A program made the translations under genes and the position numbers. The notes beneath the pieces were generated by a model. It made no database searches. It was not told the origin of the DNA and worked only from the letters and a program-made list of their open reading frames with translations. From the NCBI RefSeq assembly GCF_000429305.1, contig NZ_AUBP01000025.1, positions 84,373-148,372 on the forward strand: DNA of 64,000 nt, given 5' to 3'. This DNA is from Desulfovibrio inopinatus DSM 10711 (lineage in GTDB: Bacteria; Desulfobacterota; Desulfovibrionia; Desulfovibrionales; Desulfovibrionaceae). Shown here piece by piece: positions 46,861 through 55,230 of this stretch. Each line of letters opens with the position of its first letter. The first letter of the stretch is position 1.

Positions 46861-47730
46861 ATGACATCAGATGTAAAAAAAATACTCATTGTAGGGGCTG
46901 GGTGCATCGGAACACAAGTGGCCGCTTTATGCGCATTGCGTGGATTTGAAACATCCGTTCTTGACACCGTGCAAAGTCAATTGAGCCTATCTAAAGACAA
47001 TATCGCGGCTATCTTTGATAATATCATCGCCAGAAAGGAAATAAGCCAGGATATGGCTGCAGCTGCAAATTCACGCCTCACATTCTTTGACAACATGGAG
47101 TTGGCTGCTACGAATGTTGACGTCGTAATAGAGTCTGTTCCGGAGTCACTTGACTTAAAGAAAGAGGTATTCAGCGACTTGAATAGGTATTGCAAACGAG
47201 AAACAATATTTACAACCAACACATCGGATCTTCCTCCATCCCTCATTGCTCCGGCATTACAGAGACCAGAACAATTTGCGGCATTTCATTTTCATGCACC
47301 GCTCCTCGGCGCAGATGTTGTTGATATCATGCCGCACCCAGGAACAGCTCCGGAGGTTATAATTTTGCTTCGGAAACTTGCGAACGATCTCGAACAAACA
47401 ATTATTGAACTCAACACCGAACGCCCAGGTTATCTCTTCAACAATATGCTCAACGCACTCAACAGAGCTGCCCTGGAACTCGCTATTGACAACGTCGCGC
47501 CACCAGAAACGATAGATAAAGCCTGGACAAAAATTATGCATACTCCAATCGGTCCATTCGGCATTTTGGACAAAGTTGGACTCGATACAGCTCATCGTAT
47601 TGCACAAATGGGGGCGGAGCATTTTCAAGATTCAGCCCTTTGGCGCATTGTCGATTTTCTCGGTGGTTATGTTGGACGAGGACATCTTGGAGTGAAAACT
47701 GGTCAAGGTTTTTATTCCTATAACAGTTGA
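46861..47730 (+). CDS. 3-hydroxyacyl-CoA dehydrogenase family protein
   Basis: The 289 residues are the single-function short form. The N-terminal NAD fold is KKILIVGAGCIGTQVAALCA; the catalytic His/Glu region is in FAAFHFHAPLLGADVVDIMP, and the C-terminal dimer domain has NNMLNALNRAALEL and GPFGILDKVGLDTAHRIAQM. It normally oxidises 3-hydroxyacyl-CoA, but close relatives act on 3-hydroxybutyryl-CoA or on other 3-hydroxyacids. AAGGAG lies nine bases before the ATG at 46861. No thiolase or crotonase is near, so the role is unclear. Confidence 0.85.
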   Translation: MTSDVKKILIVGAGCIGTQVAALCALRGFETSVLDTVQSQLSLSKDNIAAIFDNIIARKEISQDMAAAANSRLTFFDNMELAATNVDVVIESVPESLDLKKEVFSDLNRYCKRETIFTTNTSDLPPSLIAPALQRPEQFAAFHFHAPLLGADVVDIMPHPGTAPEVIILLRKLANDLEQTIIELNTERPGYLFNNMLNALNRAALELAIDNVAPPETIDKAWTKIMHTPIGPFGILDKVGLDTAHRIAQMGAEHFQDSALWRIVDFLGGYVGRGHLGVKTGQGFYSYNS

Positions 47731-47793
47731 TTGATCCAAAAGAATCGCACATTTTCTTATCTCCTAGATGAAGACTGAGCCATTACGCTTCTT

Positions 47794-47842
47794 GGGGCAA
47801 CGTCAAAATGCTCTTATTGAATTTTAGGCATTGCCCCTTTTT
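47794..47842 (+). terminator. Probable terminator after the 3-hydroxyacyl-CoA dehydrogenase gene
   Basis: GGGGCAA and TTGCCCC pair across a 30-base loop that itself contains CAAAAT and ATTTT, followed by TTTTT. It lies in the 311-bp gap 47731-48041, where I find no gene. Confidence 0.6.
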
Positions 47843-48041
47843 CGTTCATAGGGCCGATGAGATGGACCACTTCAAAGGATTAATCGAGATATTCTCAGCA
47901 AATGTTTTTGCGTTTCGTCATCATAAAATATCACTTGATCCAACTCTGTTGCTTCTCAAAGTCGAGGGAGTGGATTGACCGAATTCGACTTCTTCAAAGC
48001 GTCACGCGAGCCGAAATCTCTGAGCAGCTTCTTGCCCCCTC

Positions 48042-50033
48042 TTACGACGAATTGCTCGCCTGCTTCAGCACGTTGGAAAAGTCAGGAAGGAGTAAAAGAT
48101 TTCCGTATCCGGTCAAATGATCTTGATCGAAGAATAACGGTTTTCCATTTTGATACACAGAACACGTACGCCCTGGACACAGAATTGGAAACGGATCCCA
48201 GATAATCAAGGAAGGAAATTCGTTATGAAGCATATTTAAATTTTCTATAACAAATTGATTCTGTTGCTGTAAAAATGCAGCTGAAATGCTTAAACCCGGC
48301 TTACATACTGGATTCATATGATTAAACCAATCGGAGCATCGAAATGCTGGAGCCCGAAAGACAGGTTTAGGCGCATCAATAATAACCTTGAGCTTTAATG
48401 CCAGAAGACGTCGTATGACTGTTCGAGCTTGATCCAGAATAACCTCACGACAAAGCTTGTTGAATCGCATAAACGCATCAATAGTATCTTGATTGAGTTC
48501 ACCCCATTGATCAGATAATCGCTGAGCCCTCAGAGAAGCAAGAAAGACAACATCCCCTTCGGACGCCTGTTTCGAGAGATACTCCATGAATCTCTCTATA
48601 CTGTCTTTGCAAAATGGAGTGTCTGGGTTTGGAGAAAACACACTGACAAACGAACACCCCGGATCAGATTCCATTCGGACAGACATATTGTTCTGGAGAG
48701 CGGCTTGCATCACCATACTCTCGTATGCAGCGGCATGAGAATCTCCAATAACCCAGAGTGTTTTTGAATGATTTTTTTGTTCTTGCAATTTCTTTATAGC
48801 ATTCCCAGAAAAAGCATCGGCCTTCCATCCTTGGTCTTGTTCAACGACACTGAGTCGAAATGGAGAGGAATCGAGTAAAAAGTCGTAATACCCAACGGTA
48901 AGAATTCCAATGAGTACTGCCGTCCCTCCAACAATCTTCCATGCGTCGAGAGAACGTAGCTTTTTATTTATGAGAAAAGGCTTTTCGACAAAATGGTATG
49001 ACGCTGTTCCCAAAATGAATGTAAGGACGAGTCCTAAAACAATATGCGATATTTTTTCAAAGCCAATTGTCCACCGAAAAAGACATGCTACGGGCCAATG
49101 CCATAAATATAATGAATAAGAACATCTGCCAAGATATGTCACAGCAGGATGCTGCAATATGCGAATTTCTAGAAGCGCAGAAGATGCAGGATTTCGGATG
49201 ACACTCAATAAGGCGACAGTACCTCCGACTGGAGCCAGTGCCCACGGGAAAGGAAACAACTCTGGAATTGCAAAGATGACGCCTATACTTAAAAGCAATA
49301 TTCCAAATTTTGAAAATACGTGCGTCATCAGCTTCTTTCTGGGGATTGCATAACCATAAAAATGCACCTGAAAAAGTGTTGCACCAGCCGCAAGCTCCCA
49401 AAAACGGCTGGGCAACATATAAAATGCCTGTATTTGGTCATGCTGAGTCTGATATGCAGCAAAAATAAAAGATACAACACCGAGAACAGGAACGGAATAC
49501 GCCAAGATATTTTTATAACTTTTCCCAGGTTGTTTTTTTATCCAAAAAAGAAATATCAATGGAAACAAGACGTAAAATTGTTCCTCAACAGCTAACGACC
49601 ATGTATGCAAAAAAGGATTGAAATCAGCTCGGAGTGAAAAATATCCATCAACATATTGTAGAAGAGCAAAGTTACTTAATCCTAAAAATGCAAGTGTACC
49701 CGTTAATGCATTTCTATCACTGAGCCATCCATATGGTATAAACAGTACAGAAAAGAACCCAATAACGAGCAAGCAACAAATAAGCGCAGGAAAAATGCGT
49801 ATAAATCGTCTCTTATAAAAATCAAGAACATACTGAAAAGGAGAAGAGTTTGAATTTTTTGTTAACGACATACTGATGACATAACCAGAGATAACAAAAA
49901 AAACATCTACACCAATAAATCCAGCAGGAGCTATTTTCTTATAGAAATGAAAGGCAATCACGCTCAGTACAGCTACAGTACGTAATCCATCAATTCCTTC
50001 AATTCTCATAGAATTCTTTTGTGACATTCCCAT
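48042..50033 (-). CDS. O-acyltransferase with acyltransferase 3 and SGNH domains
   Basis: The 663 residues are of the OafA/OatA type, which acetylate surface sugars such as O-antigen or peptidoglycan. The membrane part (about 10-390) has the conserved start IDGLRTVAVLSVIAFHFYKK (with the family His), the FVISGYVIS motif and LHTWSLAVEEQFYVLFPLIF. The extracytoplasmic SGNH domain (about 425-655) has block I WVIGDSHAAAYESM (Ser) and the closing D-x-x-H in QDHLTGYGN. The gene is more A+T-rich than its neighbours, which suggests transfer. The acceptor is unknown. Confidence 0.9.
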   Translation of the reverse strand: MGMSQKNSMRIEGIDGLRTVAVLSVIAFHFYKKIAPAGFIGVDVFFVISGYVISMSLTKNSNSSPFQYVLDFYKRRFIRIFPALICCLLVIGFFSVLFIPYGWLSDRNALTGTLAFLGLSNFALLQYVDGYFSLRADFNPFLHTWSLAVEEQFYVLFPLIFLFWIKKQPGKSYKNILAYSVPVLGVVSFIFAAYQTQHDQIQAFYMLPSRFWELAAGATLFQVHFYGYAIPRKKLMTHVFSKFGILLLSIGVIFAIPELFPFPWALAPVGGTVALLSVIRNPASSALLEIRILQHPAVTYLGRCSYSLYLWHWPVACLFRWTIGFEKISHIVLGLVLTFILGTASYHFVEKPFLINKKLRSLDAWKIVGGTAVLIGILTVGYYDFLLDSSPFRLSVVEQDQGWKADAFSGNAIKKLQEQKNHSKTLWVIGDSHAAAYESMVMQAALQNNMSVRMESDPGCSFVSVFSPNPDTPFCKDSIERFMEYLSKQASEGDVVFLASLRAQRLSDQWGELNQDTIDAFMRFNKLCREVILDQARTVIRRLLALKLKVIIDAPKPVFRAPAFRCSDWFNHMNPVCKPGLSISAAFLQQQNQFVIENLNMLHNEFPSLIIWDPFPILCPGRTCSVYQNGKPLFFDQDHLTGYGNLLLLPDFSNVLKQASNSS

Positions 50034-50544
50034 TCCTTTATTTCATTCCCTCAATTATAACGTCGCTGGATATATTATTTTGCTATTGTTTTCAATCTTA
50101 CGAAAAGCAAATACGCTATGATTATAGAGCGTTACGCCTATCAGATCATTTTCAGCACCAAGGTCAGAATTCGTAGCAACGCCTGCTTTTTCCTGAATTT
50201 GACGTTACGTACTGTGTCATGCGTCATCGTGTTACCGTTAATAAGCATCCTTGAGCTACGCAGTCATGCCGCTCCCTAAAATTCGCACAAGGGAAGAAGA
50301 TTCCTGAGGGACTGCTTTTTTGAAAATGATCCACATTCAAGCTGATGCAGGCACGACATAGACGCAACACAGCTTGCTCTCATATTCGTGGGACTCTTAA
50401 AAATTTCTCATCAACATGCAATCGTTTGCAAGACAATGGAGCATTTTGACAAATAAAACCATCTTGGTATAAATTCTCTTTAACTCTTTGTTTGCTAATA
50501 TTAAAATAGAAAATAGATAATAAGGGACTTTTTTCTGGAACGAA
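50034..50544. other. Long A+T-rich intergenic region
   Basis: Between the acyltransferase start and the TOBE-like remnant there are about 510 bp with no convincing gene. They should hold the acyltransferase promoter on the minus strand. No clear repeat or hairpin was found. Confidence 0.4.
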
Positions 50545-50790
50545 TCATCTTAAGCAACAATCGGTTCCTGCAAAACATTTCTCAGGCATGCCGGAATTAA
50601 TAACAACTTTTACTCTCGACATACCAATATCAATGTCTACTACTGCTCCGAGATGTCCATGTAGCCCTCTGGGCCGAGCCTGATTTTCGAGTTCACACAT
50701 GCCGACTGAACTCAGCAGGATATCATGCCGTGAAGGTGGATTATTCAAGGTAAGTCCCGAGCGAATCGTATGGAATTTGACGAAGAATAT
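50545..50790 (-). pseudogene. Probable remnant of a molybdate-type ABC transporter TOBE domain
   Basis: An open frame on the minus strand contains SRHDILLSSVGMCELENQAR followed by GHLGAVVDIDIGMSRVKVVI. The first part recalls the R-P-E-D-I-L-L-S segment just before the TOBE domain of ModC-type ATPases, and the second recalls the TOBE strand pattern. It has no start with a ribosome-binding site, no ATPase, and ends in an unmatched Cys-rich tail. I regard it as a fragment of a lost gene; a genuine small Mop-like protein is possible. Confidence 0.35.
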
Positions 50791-50850
50791 GAAATCGTTT
50801 ACATGAATTCATAATCCAATATATCTACTTCCTTTGGAGTGTATGGTTCC

Positions 50851-51843
50851 ATGGTAAAAATCAAAGATGTTGCAGACGCTGCTGGAGTGTCGACCGCAAC
50901 GGTATCGCGCGTTCTCGCCCAGAAACCTTACGTAAGCGAGGAAGTGAAAAAACGCGTGATGGAAGTCGTCAAAAAACTCAACTACCAACCAAACAGAGCT
51001 GCTCAAAGTCTTCGAGCCAATACATCGAGGTTGCTTGCACTCGTTGTTGCCGACATTGAAAATCCTTTTTTTCAGAGGGTGAGCAGAGCTGTCGAAGATA
51101 CGGCTCAGGAAGTTGGATATAATGTGATTCTGTGCAACACCGATGAAGACCCCGTAAAGGAAAAAAAATATCTTGATATTCTCCGAGTTGAAAATATTGC
51201 GGGTATAATCATATCGCCAACGTTAAAAGGGCTCGAAAAGTACAAAGAAACCTACTCACATGATATCCCAATGGTTATGATTGACCGCCATGTGAGGAAC
51301 TTTGATGTTGATAGTGTACTTATCGACAATGTTGCTTCTGCTCACAATATCACGACACACCTTATTGAACACGGTTATCGTCGAATTGCAGGAATGTTCG
51401 GCACCGGAAGTACAACTGGCTCCGAACGATGCGAAGGCTTTCTGAAGGCGCTCGCTGATCATAATATCAAGCCCGAAAAAGAGCTTTTAGAGTATGTCAG
51501 CGCAAAAGAAGAGGAAGGTTTTCAAACCGCCATCAAACTGTTCAATTTGAAGAAAAGACCAGATGCCATTTTTACAAGTAACAGCCTCCTGGCATCCGGT
51601 GTTGTACAGGCTATACGCACGTGCAAACTTTCGATACCAAACGATATTGCCTTTGCCAGTTTTGACGATACCAGTTGGGCCAAGCTCATAGACCCACCAC
51701 TCACCGTTATCGAACAACCCACGTATGAGATTGGCCGAACGGCGACTGAATTGCTCATCAAACGAATTGCCAATCCGAATCGACCAAACAGAGAAGTTAT
51801 CTTAAAAACAAAGCTTATCTGTAGAAAATCTTGTGGATGTTAA
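50851..51843 (+). CDS. LacI family transcriptional regulator
   Basis: The 330 residues begin with the standard LacI helix-turn-helix (MVKIKDVADAAGVSTATVSR), hinge helix (NYQPNRAAQSLRANTSRLLA) and a periplasmic-binding-protein-like domain (LLALVVADIENPFFQRVSRA; FDDTSWAKLIDPPLTVIEQP). The ATG at 50851 has GGAG about ten bases upstream; an ATG four codons earlier overlaps that site. It has no sugar-transport or catabolic genes nearby, so its target cannot be inferred. The 817-bp upstream gap may contain its operator. Confidence 0.92.
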   Translation: MVKIKDVADAAGVSTATVSRVLAQKPYVSEEVKKRVMEVVKKLNYQPNRAAQSLRANTSRLLALVVADIENPFFQRVSRAVEDTAQEVGYNVILCNTDEDPVKEKKYLDILRVENIAGIIISPTLKGLEKYKETYSHDIPMVMIDRHVRNFDVDSVLIDNVASAHNITTHLIEHGYRRIAGMFGTGSTTGSERCEGFLKALADHNIKPEKELLEYVSAKEEEGFQTAIKLFNLKKRPDAIFTSNSLLASGVVQAIRTCKLSIPNDIAFASFDDTSWAKLIDPPLTVIEQPTYEIGRTATELLIKRIANPNRPNREVILKTKLICRKSCGC

Positions 51844-51991
51844 ATCAGCTCTCATCAGCAATAAAGCGATTTTCAAAATCTACTGTCCGTAACCTCCTGA
51901 TGAGGCAACCATAACCATATATGAAATGGTCATTGATCAAGCAAAGATGCCAACAGAACAAACTCAAGAAGTGATCGCTTCAGGGAAGGAT

Positions 51992-52828
51992 ATGTTGAAG
52001 ATAGGATGCCATTTATCGTCGTCAAAAGGCTTTCTTGCAATGGGCAAGACAGCAGTCTCCATTGGAGCCAATACTTTTCAGTTTTTCACCCGCAATCCAC
52101 GCGGGGGAGCTGCAAAGCCTCTGGATGAAGATGATATTGCTGCGTATTTGAAATTTTCCGAAGAACATGAGCTGCAACCCATTCTTGCTCATGCGCCGTA
52201 TACACTTAATGCTTGTGCCGCTGATGAAAAAAAACGCGCTTTCACACAGGAGACAATGGCGGACGATCTGCGACGCCTTGAGCACATTCCCGGCAGCATG
52301 TATAATTTTCACCCCGGGAACCATGTAGGGCAAGGTGTTGAAACTGGCATCAAATTCATCGCAGAAACGCTGAACGCTGTAGTATGGCCGCAGCAATCCT
52401 CCGTCGTTCTTTTAGAAACGATGGCGGGGAAAGGCAGTGAAATAGGTCGCACTTTCGAAGAACTCCGTTCCATTATCGATATGGTCGACGAGAACAATTG
52501 CTTGGGAGTGTGCCTGGATACCTGTCATATCCACGATGGTGGGTACGATATTGCTGGAAATCTCGAGCACGTACTGGAAACGTTTGAAAAGCGCCTCGGC
52601 CTTCACCGATTGAAAGCGATTCATCTTAATGACAGCATGAATCCTCTTGGGAGCCATAAAGATCGACATGAAAAAATTGGTCGTGGTTCTATAGGCATGG
52701 AAGCATTGACGCGCATCGTGAACCACCCTTCTCTCAGAACTTTGCCGTTTTACCTGGAAACCCCAAATGATATGCAGGGATATAAAAAGGAAATCTCCCT
52801 CCTCAAAGCTATATATCAGGCAGAGTGA
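51992..52828 (+). CDS. nfo: Deoxyribonuclease IV (AP endonuclease Nfo)
   Basis: Repairs abasic sites in DNA with a trinuclear zinc centre. The start at 51992 gives 278 residues, the family length, with GGGAAGG upstream; a start 22 codons earlier is also open. Metal-ligand motifs include the N-terminal [74 protein letters not shown] and [12 protein letters not shown]. All normal His, Asp and Glu ligands appear to be present. Confidence 0.93.
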   Translation: MLKIGCHLSSSKGFLAMGKTAVSIGANTFQFFTRNPRGGAAKPLDEDDIAAYLKFSEEHELQPILAHAPYTLNACAADEKKRAFTQETMADDLRRLEHIPGSMYNFHPGNHVGQGVETGIKFIAETLNAVVWPQQSSVVLLETMAGKGSEIGRTFEELRSIIDMVDENNCLGVCLDTCHIHDGGYDIAGNLEHVLETFEKRLGLHRLKAIHLNDSMNPLGSHKDRHEKIGRGSIGMEALTRIVNHPSLRTLPFYLETPNDMQGYKKEISLLKAIYQAE

Positions 52829-52952
52829 CGTTTGCGTAGTTGGGATCGTCCCAACAGGCAATAAGATCTCCCAGGGTAAGACGTGACTCTTTCCGCCGGG
52901 CCTCGCCAGATTTACCTTCACTTGTCTCCAAATGATTATTGGGCATCTTCAT
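52809..52952 (-). CDS. Possible small protein (low confidence)
   Basis: A 47-residue frame starting [20 protein letters not shown] and ending [18 protein letters not shown] plus a short tail. The end reads like a small DNA-associated or coiled protein, but the ribosome-binding site is weak and it overlaps nfo by 20 bases. The remaining 366-bp gap 52829-53194 contains only the qrc terminator. Confidence 0.22.
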   Translation of the reverse strand: MKMPNNHLETSEGKSGEARRKESRLTLGDLIACWDDPNYANVTLPDI

Positions 52953-53133
52953 CCGTTGCCGAATTACCCGACAGTGCCGGCCTTCTATTCGATTTCTGTT
53001 CGTCGATCCGACTTTTGCCTCCAGCTTCCTCCCCACCCCACCTCACGGCGACGCAGTTGCCTTCAGCTACCAGTTCCCATCATCAGGGCCTGGAGAGGAC
53101 TTTGACCTCCGAGATTCACGCCATGCCTGGCAC

Positions 53134-53173
53134 AAAAAAAAATCCCCCCGACAGCAGTGCTGCCGGGGGGATT
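53134..53173 (-). terminator. Terminator after the qrc operon
   Basis: Stem AATCCCCCCGACAGCA and TGCTGCCGGGGGGATT with one A-C mismatch, and a run of nine A on the left that reads as a T run on the minus strand. It lies 21 bp past the qrcD stop. Confidence 0.92.
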
Positions 53174-53194
53174 CCGTAAAACAAAGAAGATTGA

Positions 53195-54439
53195 CTATTT
53201 TCCTCTGTTCAGAGGAACTTCCTGAGGGAAAATAGGCAGATAACGATAGGACAGGCTGAAGACGATGAAAGCGTATGCAACGATCATCAAAGACGTCAAC
53301 CATTCTGCCCAGTTGGGGTAGTACACGGTCCACTTGTCGAACGGTAACACCGGAATAGCCAAAGTTTGCACCGTAAAGACGTAGCGGTTAATGACGACAC
53401 CCAATGCGTTGAGAATACACCCCGTATACATGAGGCTGGGTTTCATGCGGAAAGCCGGGACCATAAGGAGAATGGCCGGGAGAACTCCACACAAACCAAG
53501 TTCCGAAAAGATGAGCCATTTGCCGTATGCCAAACCATGGTACATCTGATCGAACGTGAAGCCCATACGAGGCAGCGTATCGGTGGCCCAGAACCACGTG
53601 TCCAGGAGTTTGAACAGAAGATAAATGACCAGCATTGCCCCACCGATTTTAGCCATCAAAGATTTGATGCGGTAGGTCGTAAACTTGCGGCCCGTAATCT
53701 TTTCCATAAAGCCACAAATCAGCACCGTCATACACGGTCCCGAGGCAATGGCCGAAAGAACGAACAGAAAGAACGTCCACGGCCAGATGAAGAATCCTTC
53801 ACGGAAAGCAAACGGACGCGCGAACATCACACCGTACATGCCACCCAGAGAGCCCTGGTGGAACGTAGACAAGAACGCGCCAAGGCCTGCAAACAGCGGC
53901 ATCACGAGATGCAGGTTGTGCGCCATATGATGCAGGAAAGGAATCTTATTGAGCTGTTTCTGCTCGAAAATGAGCGGAATATACTCAATAATAAGAACCG
54001 TCAGGTAGCACGTGATGCAGAAGATAACTTCTGTCAGCATCGAGTGAACATTGGGGTGCCAGTAACCGAACCATGCACGCAACGGCTGACCAATATCCAA
54101 GGTCAGGATAAGCATGGCACCGGAGTAACAACAAAACCCCTTGATGACGGACAAATTGATGATATTCTTTAAATCATCAATTTTGATGATGTAGCGTAGG
54201 AGGCCTGTAAAAAAGGCCCCCGCGCCCAAAGCGATAACGGCCAGGTCAAACGTGATCCACAGGCCGAAACCATAATAGTTGTCGAGACCGGTCACGCCAA
54301 TGCCGTTGAACAAAATGACAAGAGCGGCAAGCAGACCGAACAAGACAAAAAGGCTGATGCATCCCAACCAGACCAGGAACTGGGAAAGCGAGCAGCGTTT
54401 GACCCCTTCAGGGTACCAGTTTTTCTCAGCCGTGAGCAT
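53195..54439 (-). CDS. qrcD: Quinone reductase complex subunit QrcD (NrfD-like membrane subunit)
   Basis: Integral-membrane subunit of the Qrc menaquinone reductase. The 414 residues give about ten membrane helices of the NrfD/PsrC type. Family-like segments are VLTLDIGQPLRAW-type (ILTLDIGQPLRAWFGYWHPN) with the conserved Asp and Arg near the quinone site and GSLGGMYGVMFARPFAF, plus LDTWFWATDTLPRMGF. The ATG at 54439 has GGAGG upstream; a longer reading is unlikely. It overlaps qrcC by 14 bases. A terminator follows. Confidence 0.95.
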   Translation of the reverse strand: MLTAEKNWYPEGVKRCSLSQFLVWLGCISLFVLFGLLAALVILFNGIGVTGLDNYYGFGLWITFDLAVIALGAGAFFTGLLRYIIKIDDLKNIINLSVIKGFCCYSGAMLILTLDIGQPLRAWFGYWHPNVHSMLTEVIFCITCYLTVLIIEYIPLIFEQKQLNKIPFLHHMAHNLHLVMPLFAGLGAFLSTFHQGSLGGMYGVMFARPFAFREGFFIWPWTFFLFVLSAIASGPCMTVLICGFMEKITGRKFTTYRIKSLMAKIGGAMLVIYLLFKLLDTWFWATDTLPRMGFTFDQMYHGLAYGKWLIFSELGLCGVLPAILLMVPAFRMKPSLMYTGCILNALGVVINRYVFTVQTLAIPVLPFDKWTVYYPNWAEWLTSLMIVAYAFIVFSLSYRYLPIFPQEVPLNRGK

Positions 54440-55214
54440 GATTAGCGCCTCCGATGACCTTGTCGTTTGCCAGGTAGTTGTCACCCTGCTTCCGGACCCA
54501 TTCCCGACGGCTCATGTAATAAACCTGGGTTTGTGTATGCAACTTTTCGAGTAGCCGGAAGGCGTTCTTACTCCGAGAAAGTTCATACACTTTGTGCTTG
54601 GGATTGTTCAAATCACCAAACGTCATGGCTCCGGAAGGACATCCTTCGACACAAGCCGGGATGTAGGCGTCTTCGGGAAGATCCTTGGGGTTCTTTCCGT
54701 CGAAGATGGCTTTTTCTTTGGCATAATTCCAGCGATGGTGGCAGAAAGTACATTTTTCAACCACACCGCGCGGCCGAACGGAGGTATGTGGAGTTAACAC
54801 CTTCGTCATACCTTCGGGGAAGACCGGATCAAACCATCCGAAATACCGGACGTGATACGGACAAGCCGCCACACAGTACCGGCAGCCGATGCAGCGGGGA
54901 TAAATCTGGCTGACAATCCCCCCTTCTTCGTTTTTGTCCGTTGCAATAACCGGACAGACCGACACACAAGGCGGGTTGCCGCATTGCTGGCATGGTCTCG
55001 GCAGGTAGGCCATATCGTGATCAGGATACGATTTTTTATTGTTCAGTTCGTAAATCAACATCCAGTTGAGGGAGCGAAGCTTATTGGACGCTTCGGGTTG
55101 CGGCGCAATATTGTTCTCGGTCTGACAAGCGACCATGCACGCGCCGCAGCCGGTGCACTTGTCGATGTCAATGACCATCCCCCATCTGATCGTAAATTCC
55201 TTGACTGCGGACAT
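54426..55214 (-). CDS. qrcC: Qrc subunit QrcC (periplasmic iron-sulfur protein)
   Basis: Iron-sulfur subunit with four cluster motifs in 262 residues: CTGCGACMVACQTE, CQQCGNPPCVSVCPV, CIGCRYCVAACPY, and CTFCHHRW paired with CVEGCPSG. There is no signal peptide, so it is probably carried across the membrane together with the Tat-type QrcB. It passes electrons to the quinone site. It begins 16 bp after qrcB and overlaps qrcD by 14 bases. Confidence 0.96.
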   Translation of the reverse strand: MSAVKEFTIRWGMVIDIDKCTGCGACMVACQTENNIAPQPEASNKLRSLNWMLIYELNNKKSYPDHDMAYLPRPCQQCGNPPCVSVCPVIATDKNEEGGIVSQIYPRCIGCRYCVAACPYHVRYFGWFDPVFPEGMTKVLTPHTSVRPRGVVEKCTFCHHRWNYAKEKAIFDGKNPKDLPEDAYIPACVEGCPSGAMTFGDLNNPKHKVYELSRSKNAFRLLEKLHTQTQVYYMSRREWVRKQGDNYLANDKVIGGANHAHG

Positions 55215-55230
55215 TAGCGTCTTCCTTATC

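Noticed and set aside
52883..53235. Plus-strand open frames in the gap between nfo and the qrc terminator
   Set aside because: They run through the terminator hairpin and into the end of qrcD; no ribosome-binding site.
53366..54172. 268-codon plus-strand open frame opposite qrcD
   Set aside because: It is antisense to a membrane protein with clear family motifs, and its composition (many Arg, His, Glu, Gln) is what the reverse of hydrophobic codons gives.
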